A DNA stretch of 27,394 nt from a virus, in IMG/VR virus record IMGVR_UViG_3300025133_000506, positions 1-27,394 of that record. One strand, 5' to 3'. Within the stretch, counting starts at the first letter, position 1. Each line of letters opens with the position of its first letter. The translations under genes were made by a program, and so were the position numbers. Shown one piece after another: positions 17,003-25,853 of the stretch. The notes under the pieces are model-generated. The model did not search any database and was not told where the DNA came from. It saw nothing but the letters and a program-made list of their open reading frames with translations.

Positions 17003-18485
17003 GGAGCAACAAGTACAAAAGGAAGTCCTAACTAAGTTAAAGAAGAACATGATTATGTTCGGTAAGGTTATTATGCCGAATATGTTTGTATCCGCCTCTC
17101 CTGACTTTCATTATACAATTGCTGATGTATTGATGCAGGAAGATGAGAAGCAGATTAATATTATTGCTCCTAGGGGTCATGCTAAATCCTCTATTGTTGG
17201 AGGTGTGTTCCCTTTATATCATTTATTCTTTGATAAAGGACCAAAGCTTATTGTACTTGTTTCAAGAACTCAAGACCACGCTGTAAAGCTTTTAGGTACA
17301 ATAAAGGATGCATTAGACTATTCACCGCCATTAAGAACATTATTTGGATATTGGGGTGTGCATTCAGCTAAAGCATGGGCTAAAACAGAAGTTGAGCTTA
17401 AAGATGGTTCTATGATTATCTGCAAAGGTACAGGACAACAGCTCAGAGGAATTAAACATGGAAATCAAAGACCTACACTTATTATTGTAGACGACCCAGA
17501 AGATGAAAATAACACTAAGACAGCAGAAGCGATGGAAGGGAACCTTAGATGGTTACTTCAGTCTGCTGTTCCTTCATTAGACCCTATAAAAGGTCGATTA
17601 GCAGTTATTGGAACACCTATTCATCAAAGATGTTTGGTAGAAACGCTGAAAGAAATGAAGGGTTGGAATAATATGCTATTTAGACCTGATATGGCTAATA
17701 ATAAAGCTTTATGGGAAGAATGGCAACCAATTAGCAAGTTAAAGGAGAAGAAGGAAGAGCTAGAATCTATTAGTAGAGTGAGTGTGTTTTATAGAGAATA
17801 CTTATGTGAGATTGTAGGTGATGAGGACCAACTATTTAAGGAGAAGTATTTTCAATACTATGAAGGCAATCTGGCAGAAAACAAAACACTACATCTCACA
17901 GAGTTTAAGGGAGAAAAATGCGATAAGAAAATCCCTGTTAATATTTTTATGGGTATTGACCCTGCATCTTCTACTAGACAAACAGCTGATTTTTCAACTA
18001 TTGTTACTGTTGCTGTTGATAAAGATAATAACCGCTATATGTTACCTTATTTCCGCAAGCGTGTTTCCCCCATGGCTTTGGCAGATGCTATAATAGAAAG
18101 ATTTAAATTATATAAACCTGATAAATGTAGGATAGAATCAGTAGGTTATCAGGAGATGTTGAGAGAATATATCAGACAGCGTTGTGAAGAAGAAGGATTA
18201 TTTATATCTGGGCTGGAGATAAAAGAAAATCCCAGAACATCTAAATCATCTAGACTAGAGACATTACAGCCTTACTTTGCACAAAAGAAGGTGTTTATGC
18301 AAGGAGATATGGAAGATTTTAGGAATGAATTACTATTATACCCTAGAAGTAAGCATGATGATTTACTAGATGGGTTCTATTATGCTAATAAGAAATCTTA
18401 TACTCCTACTCATAATATCAATAAAGATACTACCAAGAAGCGTAATATTAATCTTACTAATGATTATAGTTGGTTAGTAGCGTAA
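16995..18485 (+). CDS. terL: Terminase large subunit (packaging ATPase-nuclease)
   Basis: This 496-aa protein starts at GTG (AGGAA upstream). Walker A is APRGHAKSS (residues 58-66) and Walker B is TLIIVDDPEDE (161-171) with the catalytic acidic pair. A C-terminal RNase H-like nuclease has FMGIDPASS (D at about 321), RIESVGYQ (E at about 378) and HDDLLDGF (about 454-461). It pumps DNA into the prohead and cuts it. The length and motif order are typical of GxAKS-type podovirus/siphovirus terminases. Confidence 0.95.
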   Translation: MNKEQQVQKEVLTKLKKNMIMFGKVIMPNMFVSASPDFHYTIADVLMQEDEKQINIIAPRGHAKSSIVGGVFPLYHLFFDKGPKLIVLVSRTQDHAVKLLGTIKDALDYSPPLRTLFGYWGVHSAKAWAKTEVELKDGSMIICKGTGQQLRGIKHGNQRPTLIIVDDPEDENNTKTAEAMEGNLRWLLQSAVPSLDPIKGRLAVIGTPIHQRCLVETLKEMKGWNNMLFRPDMANNKALWEEWQPISKLKEKKEELESISRVSVFYREYLCEIVGDEDQLFKEKYFQYYEGNLAENKTLHLTEFKGEKCDKKIPVNIFMGIDPASSTRQTADFSTIVTVAVDKDNNRYMLPYFRKRVSPMALADAIIERFKLYKPDKCRIESVGYQEMLREYIRQRCEEEGLFISGLEIKENPRTSKSSRLETLQPYFAQKKVFMQGDMEDFRNELLLYPRSKHDDLLDGFYYANKKSYTPTHNINKDTTKKRNINLTNDYSWLVA

Positions 18486-18531
18486 TATAAATAAATGGAA
18501 CAAACTTTAATGGAGGTCGTTTAATACGCCA

Positions 18532-20757
18532 ATGCCCCAAAAACCTGAATCAGTCAAATTAACACATGACTTATTAGAAGAATATAGTTCTGCACGCTCT
18601 AAATGGGCTAAACAGGCTGTTGAAGATAATGAGTTCCGTTATGGTAAACAATGGGAAGATAAACATGTCGATGCTCTAAAGAAGAGAGCACAGACTCCTG
18701 TTGTTGTAAATGTTGTCCATTCCGCAGTAGAGCAGGCAAAAGCTATGCTCACCTCAAATTCCCCTAAGTTTCAATCCACAGGCAGAGATGATTCAGATGT
18801 AAATACAGGTAGAATATTCTCAGATTTAATGTCATGGGTATGGGATAACTCGAATGGTGATAGCGTCTTAAAGCAGGTGATAGATGATTATTATGTAAAA
18901 GGCATGGGTGCCATGTGTGCGTATTATGACCCTAATGCTGATTATGGTAAGGGTGATGTGTTTGTAAAAGCAGTAGACCCTTTACACCTGTATGTAGACC
19001 CTAATAGTATAGACCCCTTCTTACAGGATGCGTCTCATATTATTGTAGCTAAAAAAATTATGAAAAGCCAGCTTAAAGCTGACTATCCAGATTATCAGGA
19101 TATAATACAAGATGCAGTACCTACAGACTATACATCAACAGTAAGTACCACAAGATATGGTATGTACGATGAGCAGGTCTCAGGTGAACGCTTCATGTCA
19201 AATGGTTCGATAGCAAATGACGATAATGAGGAGCTAGAACTGTTTGAACGCTTTACTAAGATTAAGATTCCATATAAGCGTACTTATGACCCTATAATGG
19301 ACAAAGAGCAGATATTAAAAGAAGAAGATTTTGAGAGCTATGTCCAGCAACCAGCGTTTTTGATATTAGGACCACAAGGTGAGCAAATAGTAACTGACCC
19401 TAAGATGGTAGAACAGACTCAAGCCTTATATGACCAATATGATGGTAGATTCCATTTAACTATGGATAAGATGACAGGTCAGCCTATTCAGGTTAAAGGC
19501 TCAGAAACTGAAAACTCTATTCCTAATTCAACAACAGACATTGTACCGATGACGATAGGTCATCTTATTGAAGAAGGTCACATTACAGTAAATGATATTA
19601 TTGTAGACCATATTGAATGCAATGTAGCTGTTGGTGATAAAGAGATGTACTCAATAATTAAACCTATTGAAAATTATCCGATTGTCGCCTTTATGAATGG
19701 TCATAATAGAAATCCTTTTCCAATTAGTGATGTTCGTCTTGTCAAGGGTCTGCAAGAGTATATTAATAAGATTCGTTCTCTTATTATTGCTCACGCATCC
19801 AGTTCTACTAATGTTAAGCTACTTATTCCTAGGGGTAGCATGGATAGAAAAGAGCTGGAAGAACAATGGGGTCGTGCAGGTACTGCGGTTATAGAATACG
19901 ACCCAGAACTAGGACAGCCGATTGTAGCAGGTCCAGTTCCACTACCTAATGAGCTTTATAAGAATGAGGCTGATGCAAAGGCTGATATTGAGAGAATATT
20001 AGGTATTTACGCTTTAATGCAGGGAGACCAAGGTTCGGCACCGCAGACCTATAAAGGAACTGTGGCTCTTGATGAGTACGGACAGAGAAGAATCAAATCA
20101 AAGAAAGATGATATTGAGTTCTCTCTAAATATGATGGCGAAAGTAATTGTAGGTTTAATACAAGCTTACTTTACCGATGAGAAAGTTGTCCGTTTAATCC
20201 AGCCTAACTCAGGCGTTCCTAAAGAATTAAGAATTAATCAGAGTATGTATTCTGATGTTACAGGTCGATTTATGGGTAGAATTAATGATGTTACTATCGG
20301 CAAATATGATGTTGTAGTAGTTAGTGGTTCTACCCTACCCTCCAACAGATGGGCTCGCTTTGAATATTATAAAGAATTGTATTCATTAGGCGTTATTGAC
20401 CAAACAGAATTATTAAAACAAACAGATGTTGCAGACATGGAAGGCGTTTTACAAAGGTCTAGTCAAACAGCCAAACTCCAAGGTCAAGTGCAACAGATGG
20501 GTGAGGAAGTTAAAAAACTTAAAGGTGACCTTCAAACTGCACAGAGAGAATCACTTCATGACCGTAAACGAGTTGAGCTGATGAAATATGAGGTCAAGTT
20601 AGCCAAGGCAGAAGCTAAGGTTGAAATGGCATCATCTCTTTATAAATCAAGAGCATCAGACGAGCTTAGTAAAGTCAAGGAGGCTGTCAAAGAGGTGCAG
20701 GGAGATAAAGGTACCGAACAAACAGACTTAAATGAAGAAATGTTAGGTCTGGCTTAA
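18532..20757 (+). CDS. P22-type portal protein
   Basis: This 741-aa protein, directly after TerL, begins with a charged helix and FRYGKQW, then VVVNVVHSAVEQAKAMLTS and DPLHLYVDPNSIDPFLQDAS, typical of P22-like dodecameric portals. A C-terminal coiled coil (KLQGQVQQMGEEVKKLKGDL) resembles the portal barrel. The ATG is 15 nt downstream of GGAGG, slightly long spacing. It forms the ring through which DNA enters and leaves the head. Confidence 0.9.
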   Translation: MPQKPESVKLTHDLLEEYSSARSKWAKQAVEDNEFRYGKQWEDKHVDALKKRAQTPVVVNVVHSAVEQAKAMLTSNSPKFQSTGRDDSDVNTGRIFSDLMSWVWDNSNGDSVLKQVIDDYYVKGMGAMCAYYDPNADYGKGDVFVKAVDPLHLYVDPNSIDPFLQDASHIIVAKKIMKSQLKADYPDYQDIIQDAVPTDYTSTVSTTRYGMYDEQVSGERFMSNGSIANDDNEELELFERFTKIKIPYKRTYDPIMDKEQILKEEDFESYVQQPAFLILGPQGEQIVTDPKMVEQTQALYDQYDGRFHLTMDKMTGQPIQVKGSETENSIPNSTTDIVPMTIGHLIEEGHITVNDIIVDHIECNVAVGDKEMYSIIKPIENYPIVAFMNGHNRNPFPISDVRLVKGLQEYINKIRSLIIAHASSSTNVKLLIPRGSMDRKELEEQWGRAGTAVIEYDPELGQPIVAGPVPLPNELYKNEADAKADIERILGIYALMQGDQGSAPQTYKGTVALDEYGQRRIKSKKDDIEFSLNMMAKVIVGLIQAYFTDEKVVRLIQPNSGVPKELRINQSMYSDVTGRFMGRINDVTIGKYDVVVVSGSTLPSNRWARFEYYKELYSLGVIDQTELLKQTDVADMEGVLQRSSQTAKLQGQVQQMGEEVKKLKGDLQTAQRESLHDRKRVELMKYEVKLAKAEAKVEMASSLYKSRASDELSKVKEAVKEVQGDKGTEQTDLNEEMLGLA

Positions 20758-20804
20758 TGTTGTTGCTGTCTTTAGACAAACAACGAAAATAAAGGTTAGT
20801 AAAA

Positions 20805-21761
20805 ATGGAACAAATCCTAGAACAAAGTAATGCTGGTGAATTTCCAGTAGAGACTGCACAGGTGCCTCAAACTGAGACTACTCCTGTAACAGCAGACCCT
20901 ATATTTGGAAATAAATCAATTGCTGAACAAGGTATGCCCCAAGGGCAAACATTTCCAATGGGAGATGTAACTCAACCCCAAACTCAAGAGGCTGTACCTC
21001 AACAGGGAACAGTAGAGCAGGGCGAGATTAAAGATGACCCTCGTAGACATGAATATTGGCAATCACAGACTGATAAGGTTAAGAACGAGTTAAGAGGAGT
21101 ACAGGATGAGCTGGATTATTATAAAAATACTTTAGCTCCAGTAGAGCAAGTTATAAAAGCTAATCCAAAGGTACTCGATAACTTAGAATCGTTATCCAAT
21201 GGTCAAACTCAAGGATTAAACCCTCAACAGGGAAATCCACAAGAGACATCATTGCAGAAACCTCTCAGACCAGAGAAACCACATTCTTACAACGAGGTCG
21301 ATGCGTATAACGACCCCAATAGTGAGTCGTTTAAATATAGAATGTCTTTAGATAAACATAGAGACGATATGATAGATTGGTATGGAAACATTGACCAAGC
21401 TCGTCAGATGCAACAGCAACAAGCTATGCATTACCAGCAACAGCAAATGTTACATAATAACACTCGTAATAACGCAATAGCGTCATGGGGTTATACTGAA
21501 ACAGATGCGGATGGCTTTGTTCAATGGGCTTCCAATCCCTCAAATATCTCTATGAATAATCTTAAAGCACTCTATGAAATGCAAAAAAACGGTAATCAAC
21601 AACAAATAGAGTCACAGCAGAAAGTGGTACAAATGCAACAACAGCAAGAACGATTAAAAGTCCCAATGACTTCAGCAGTCCAAAAAGGACAAGCTCCTGC
21701 TCCGATGACAGATGACCAAGCTTTCTCAGCGTCTCTATTTTCTAACGCCAAAAGGAGATAG
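20805..21761 (+). CDS. Probable scaffolding protein
   Basis: This 318-aa protein is rich in Gln and Pro with an unstructured N-terminal 75 residues, then a coiled-coil (QSQTDKVKNELRGVQDELDY) and a Gln-rich helix (DQARQMQQQQAMHYQQQQM). A basic C-terminus ends NAKRR. It sits between portal and capsid genes, the classic scaffold position. Scaffolding proteins drive prohead assembly and are then released. Confidence 0.82.
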   Translation: MEQILEQSNAGEFPVETAQVPQTETTPVTADPIFGNKSIAEQGMPQGQTFPMGDVTQPQTQEAVPQQGTVEQGEIKDDPRRHEYWQSQTDKVKNELRGVQDELDYYKNTLAPVEQVIKANPKVLDNLESLSNGQTQGLNPQQGNPQETSLQKPLRPEKPHSYNEVDAYNDPNSESFKYRMSLDKHRDDMIDWYGNIDQARQMQQQQAMHYQQQQMLHNNTRNNAIASWGYTETDADGFVQWASNPSNISMNNLKALYEMQKNGNQQQIESQQKVVQMQQQQERLKVPMTSAVQKGQAPAPMTDDQAFSASLFSNAKRR

Positions 21762-21766
21762 AATAA

Positions 21767-23113
21767 ATGGCAATTAAGAATCTGGGAGCATCAGGTGTTC
21801 TTTTTACAGACCGTAGAGATTTTTACATCGACCCGAATGTAACTAAAGAACTCTGGACTGATGTAACTCCCTTTACTACAGTAGTTTCTACTAAAGAAAC
21901 TAGACAAACAAATGACCCTGTGTTTAAAATGTTTGAACATAGAAATCCATGGGTAAATCAAAAGATACAGTTATCATCTACAGGTGCAGGAACTGTTCCT
22001 GATAGTGATGTAGGTATGGATATGCCGACACCTTCATACACAATTGGATTAGAAGGCGGTGACGGTGTAAATTCAACAGAATATAGCTCATGGGCTGGAT
22101 TAATCTGTGAAGTATGGGCTTCAGGTGCAGTTGAAGATGGAGCAGGTGCAGGTGTTATTACAGGTACAGCATCTAAGGGTACTGTATTAATTAGAGAGAA
22201 AACAGGTAGTGATTTTGAACTTGTTAGTCTTTCTGGTGCAACTATTGTAGTAGCCGAACATGATTGGTTAGTAGTTGTAGGTAACGCACATGGTGAAGGA
22301 ACTTATTCACCTGAGCCATGGGCTGATGAGTTGAAAGTAGTTTATAATTCTACTCAAATCTTCAAAACACCTTTAGAGATTACAGGTACATTACTACAAG
22401 CATCACTTAGAGGTGAATCATCTGAACTTGCAAGACTTCGTGTCTTAAAAGGTCAAGAGCACAAAATTCAAAAAGAAAGAGCTTTCTTATTTGGACAAAG
22501 TGCGGATGGTACAGCCTTAGATGGTACAGGTACAATGGCTGATACTCATCGTACAGATGGTGGTGGTAAAAAAGCACGAACTACTTATGGTATTATATCT
22601 GCTATTAATAAGTATGGTAATTCCTCTGGTGATTCACAGAATAAGTTTACTGTGTCTGAAGCAAGTTATAGTTATTCTAGCTTTGTTGATGATATGGAAA
22701 AAGTATTCCAATATGTTCCAGAAGCAGGTGTTAAACAGGCTTTCTGTGGAGCAGGTGCATTAGGTTATTGGTCTAAAATGGCTGGTAATACAGGCATGGC
22801 AGGCAACTCAGGTTGGACTGTTAATGTTAGTGATATGAAAAGAGATGCTCTAGGTTTTAATTATAAAACTTTAGAAACACCTCATGGAATATTACAGTTG
22901 ATACCTACTCCTGTGCTTAGAGGACCATACAACAAAACAATGCTTGTCATTGATGATAGTAATATGTTCCACGCTCAGTACAGAAACCAAATGTATCAAA
23001 CGAACATTAAAACAGATAATGCTTATGATGGTGTTAAAGACCAATATATGTCAGATGAAGGTATTGGTGTATCTTTAATAGAATCTCATAATCTGTTTAC
23101 AATCACAGCGTAA
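21767..23113 (+). CDS. Major capsid protein, SU10/DUF5309-like
   Basis: This 448-aa protein has AAAGGAG 9 nt upstream. The N-terminus DRRDFYIDPNVTKELWTDVT, the FEHRNPWVNQ segment and the RVLKGQEHKIQKERAFLFGQ helix match the DUF5309 (SU10 major capsid) family, an HK97-fold group of podovirus capsid proteins. An inserted domain at about residues 95-195 (GGDGVNSTEYSSWAG, VEDGAGAGVITGTASKGT) may project from the shell. Confidence 0.88.
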   Translation: MAIKNLGASGVLFTDRRDFYIDPNVTKELWTDVTPFTTVVSTKETRQTNDPVFKMFEHRNPWVNQKIQLSSTGAGTVPDSDVGMDMPTPSYTIGLEGGDGVNSTEYSSWAGLICEVWASGAVEDGAGAGVITGTASKGTVLIREKTGSDFELVSLSGATIVVAEHDWLVVVGNAHGEGTYSPEPWADELKVVYNSTQIFKTPLEITGTLLQASLRGESSELARLRVLKGQEHKIQKERAFLFGQSADGTALDGTGTMADTHRTDGGGKKARTTYGIISAINKYGNSSGDSQNKFTVSEASYSYSSFVDDMEKVFQYVPEAGVKQAFCGAGALGYWSKMAGNTGMAGNSGWTVNVSDMKRDALGFNYKTLETPHGILQLIPTPVLRGPYNKTMLVIDDSNMFHAQYRNQMYQTNIKTDNAYDGVKDQYMSDEGIGVSLIESHNLFTITA

Positions 23114-23124
23114 GGAGGTAGTCA

Positions 23125-23535
23125 ATGGCTAGACCTTATTTAGGTGGTTCAAATGCATGTATTAAGGCGGTTTCTGCTGATACTACACTAGGTGTTGGAG
23201 ACTCAGGTAATAATATTATAGTGGATGCAAGTACTGCATCGACTAATTTTACAATTACCTTACCTGCAACAGCAACAAGTAAAGGTGTATCCTACGATAT
23301 TATATGCGGTGTAGCTAGTCATAGTGCATCAACGGTATTGGTTACTTCTGATACCAATATAGTAGGTGGCACTCTCTTGTGGTCTACAGGCGTTGTAACT
23401 GAAGTTGCGTCTGGGGCAAGCAGAGGCTTTGGTGATTCAGCAAAAGCAGGGTCAAGAATGCATATAGTTTGCGATGGCACTCAATGGTTAATATTGAATG
23501 CTAATAGCGATGTAGCGTTTGTGGCATCTCATTAA
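23125..23535 (+). CDS. Probable head decoration/virion protein
   Basis: This 136-aa Ser/Thr/Gly/Ala-rich beta protein follows the capsid gene with a strong AAGGAGG. It has NFTITLPATATSKGVSYDII and RMHIVCDGTQWLILNANSD, typical of phage decoration or head-fibre-like domains. It is followed by a terminator hairpin, so capsid and decoration genes may be expressed more strongly than downstream genes. Confidence 0.65.
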   Translation: MARPYLGGSNACIKAVSADTTLGVGDSGNNIIVDASTASTNFTITLPATATSKGVSYDIICGVASHSASTVLVTSDTNIVGGTLLWSTGVVTEVASGASRGFGDSAKAGSRMHIVCDGTQWLILNANSDVAFVASH

Positions 23536-23545
23536 TAAATAATCT

Positions 23546-23569
23546 TAGGGGAGGGGCAACTCTCCCCTA
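23546..23569 (+). terminator. Hairpin after the capsid/decoration genes
   Basis: TAGGGGAG (23546-23553) pairs with CTCCCCTA (23562-23569) around an 8-nt loop, 10 nt after the stop. The U-tract is weak (TTATTT), so partial termination or attenuation is likely. Confidence 0.7.
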
Positions 23570-23583
23570 TTATTTAGGAGTTT

Positions 23584-24435
23584 ATGCAAGCTTTTAGTTT
23601 ACAAATAGATAATATAGTAGGATATGATGTAGGTGCATCAACTGATGTGGATGACGCTTTAACAGCCTCAGCCAAGGAAGTATTAGATATACTGCCTGAT
23701 GCATTATTATTGTTACATTCTACTAGCTCAGACACATCATCTTATAAATTGCCTTTGTTAAATAAAAAGGTATTAAGTATTACCAAGGATGGATATAATG
23801 TTAAATCGGTAGGGTTGGGTTTATCTACCCAAATTGCCGATTCAAACTCATTGCATTATGCTACAGAAAGAAGTCCTGTATCTTTCATAAACGCTACGAA
23901 TGATATAGAGGTTTATCCTCAAGGAAGCTCTGCTCAAGGGAAAGTTTCATATATAAATTATCCTGTAGTTTCAAACTCTCATACAGAAATATCATCTAAT
24001 GTACAAACAGGAGTAACTGTTGAGGCTGATGATGGAGTTTTTACTAAAACTGCTCATGGGTTTGTTGTAGGCAATACAGTTACATTGAAAAGTTTTACTA
24101 TAGCTGATGGTACACCAATTGCATATTTAAATGATTTAACTACACAGATAGCAAGCACTCCTAATGCAGATACTTTTACATTAGAAGGAATAACAGCTAC
24201 TGATGTTGTAGCCGATGGTATAAATGGACAAGTTATAAAAAATGGTGGGTTTCCAAATTCAGCAGAACATGCAGTTGTATTATCAGCGTCATTAAAGTTA
24301 TTAAATAAAAAGCTAGGTGCGTTAATTGTAACGGATGAGGATACAGAATTAGCTCAAACAATTCAAGGGCTTATCGCCTCTACCTCAGCTTTATATCAGA
24401 AAGAAATACAAAGACTTACAGGAGCTAAATCATAA
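23584..24435 (+). CDS. Probable head-tail connector (adaptor) or tail-tube protein
   Basis: This 283-aa protein has AGGAG 4 nt upstream of ATG. N-terminal helices (DALTASAKEVLDILPDALLL) are followed by LSITKDGYNV, NSLHYATERSPVSFI and IEVYPQGSSAQGKVSYINYP, a pattern common in virion proteins after the capsid gene of SU10/marine podoviruses. Residues about 145-210 form a small beta domain (VTVEADDGVFTKTAHGFVVG). The C-terminus is helical. It ends overlapping the next gene by 1 nt. Confidence 0.6.
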   Translation: MQAFSLQIDNIVGYDVGASTDVDDALTASAKEVLDILPDALLLLHSTSSDTSSYKLPLLNKKVLSITKDGYNVKSVGLGLSTQIADSNSLHYATERSPVSFINATNDIEVYPQGSSAQGKVSYINYPVVSNSHTEISSNVQTGVTVEADDGVFTKTAHGFVVGNTVTLKSFTIADGTPIAYLNDLTTQIASTPNADTFTLEGITATDVVADGINGQVIKNGGFPNSAEHAVVLSASLKLLNKKLGALIVTDEDTELAQTIQGLIASTSALYQKEIQRLTGAKS

Positions 24436-25211
24436 TGACTCAACAACAAATGATTGAGAGTATTCAGCAGATATATCCTGATATGGGAGAAACGCAATTG
24501 CGTCTATTACTCAATGATGCGTTAGATGAGTTTGTAGAAGAAACTAGAGTCTTGACAGGGCATTCATATTTAGAATTAATACCTAATAATGATTTTTCAG
24601 GAAATCCCTTAAAAGGTGAGGTGGGGAGTAGTGATGGATTAGCAGGCACAGTAGGTGGTTATTCTAATATTTGGCATATAGGCGGTAGTGCAAGCCTTTC
24701 TCTTGGCATAGATTCAAATAGATTGTCAATAACAAAATCCAGTACAAATGCAATACATTTTACAGGTGGAGCTTTAACATCAGGCGTTTATTTAAAATCT
24801 GGTATAAATTATAAAATTGAAATAAGTGTAACAGATTTACCCCCAGAAAATGTTATTGTCAACTTTGGTATTTGGAGTGCAATGCCTTCTAGCGATGAGG
24901 TTTTACCAGCTGGTATAGAGACAGCAGGTGTAACTAATAATTCGGAAAAAACAAGTTCTACAACATTTTTAAACGGTACAGACAGATTAGTTTATCCATT
25001 TTTTTATATACAGGGGACAGGCACAAATAGTACTATTTATATTGAGCATTTAAGCATTAAACCTGTTGATTCGCTAGATAGATATTATCCTCTTACTCAT
25101 TTTAATTCTGTAAGCTCTACAAGTGATGTGCTATCTGTATTTCAAATTGATTTAGATGAAAAACCTCTCAACAGGTTTGTTGGTCAAATAAATAAGACGG
25201 ATGTAAAATAA
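24435..25211 (+). CDS. Adaptor-like protein with an inserted carbohydrate-binding-like module
   Basis: This 258-aa protein has a helical N-terminus (residues 1-45, MIESIQQIYPDMGETQLRLL) and a C-terminal tail (LDRYYPLTHFNSV to the stop) that both look like a short adaptor. The middle (about 50-207) is a beta-sandwich-like module: IPNNDFSGNP, SASLSLGIDSNRLSITKSST, a YKIEISV strand and IYIEHLSIKPVDS. This is reminiscent of CBM4/9 jelly-roll domains and probably faces out of the particle to bind glycans. The gene is tightly linked to its neighbours (1-nt overlaps on both sides). Confidence 0.6.
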   Translation: MTQQQMIESIQQIYPDMGETQLRLLLNDALDEFVEETRVLTGHSYLELIPNNDFSGNPLKGEVGSSDGLAGTVGGYSNIWHIGGSASLSLGIDSNRLSITKSSTNAIHFTGGALTSGVYLKSGINYKIEISVTDLPPENVIVNFGIWSAMPSSDEVLPAGIETAGVTNNSEKTSSTTFLNGTDRLVYPFFYIQGTGTNSTIYIEHLSIKPVDSLDRYYPLTHFNSVSSTSDVLSVFQIDLDEKPLNRFVGQINKTDVK

Positions 25212-25591
25212 TGGCTACAAGTTACAATGTATGGTGGGTGAAAGATGGAAATTTAGGAATAGCTCAATTTTCTCAATCTACAGGAGATATATCTACAATA
25301 TCTTTAGAAGGTAAAACGGTAGGTATTCATTATTTTAAGTCTCCTACAAAATTTACATCTTCAGATTTAACAAAAAAGATTGATGAATTAAGTGGAAATG
25401 ATATGTTTCCAAACGCTTTAGCATATGGCGTTGTATGTAAGGTCATGCAGAAATGTGCTGAAATAAAAGGTAATCCACAAATGGCTCAGTATTATAAATC
25501 AGAGTATATGGATTATGTTAGACGAGGGAAAAGAATTAAAAACGAAAATAAAATCTCTGGTGGTTATAACATCATCGGAGGAGAATACTAA
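25211..25591 (+). CDS. Adaptor/tail-accessory protein
   Basis: This 126-aa protein overlaps the previous gene by 1 nt. It begins with a beta-rich part (YNVWWVKDGNLGIAQFSQST) and has DMFPNALAYGVVCKVMQKCAEI plus QYYKSEYMDYVRRGKR, a helical C-terminal pattern typical of head-tail connector proteins. Together with 24435-25211 it may form one connector, split into two genes. Confidence 0.55.
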   Translation: MATSYNVWWVKDGNLGIAQFSQSTGDISTISLEGKTVGIHYFKSPTKFTSSDLTKKIDELSGNDMFPNALAYGVVCKVMQKCAEIKGNPQMAQYYKSEYMDYVRRGKRIKNENKISGGYNIIGGEY

Positions 25592-25600
25592 GGAGTTTAA

Positions 25601-25852
25601 ATGGCTAAAGGCTTGCAAGATTATCAAACAGGTGAATCAGTTGCTCCAGCAGTTAAGGCATTAACATATGCTAATGGTGCTACAGCTGTGCAATCAAGAG
25701 CTGTATATATAGGTGTTGATGCTGATTATACATTTACTATAAATGGTGTAGCAGTTGTATTTAAAGGCTGTATTGCAGGTACTATTCTACCTATATCTGC
25801 TACAGCAGTTACAGGGCAGGGTTCTACTGGCGATATAGTATTCCTGTACTAA
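25601..25852 (+). CDS. Small conserved-type virion protein
   Basis: This 83-aa protein has AAGGAG 8 nt before ATG. It has the pattern VYIGVDADYTFTINGVAVVFKG then IAGTILPISATAV and GDIVFLY. Proteins of this size and beta-rich pattern often occur just before fibre genes and may be small virion or decoration components. The next gene starts 1 nt after its stop. Confidence 0.6.
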   Translation: MAKGLQDYQTGESVAPAVKALTYANGATAVQSRAVYIGVDADYTFTINGVAVVFKGCIAGTILPISATAVTGQGSTGDIVFLY

Positions 25853-25853
25853 T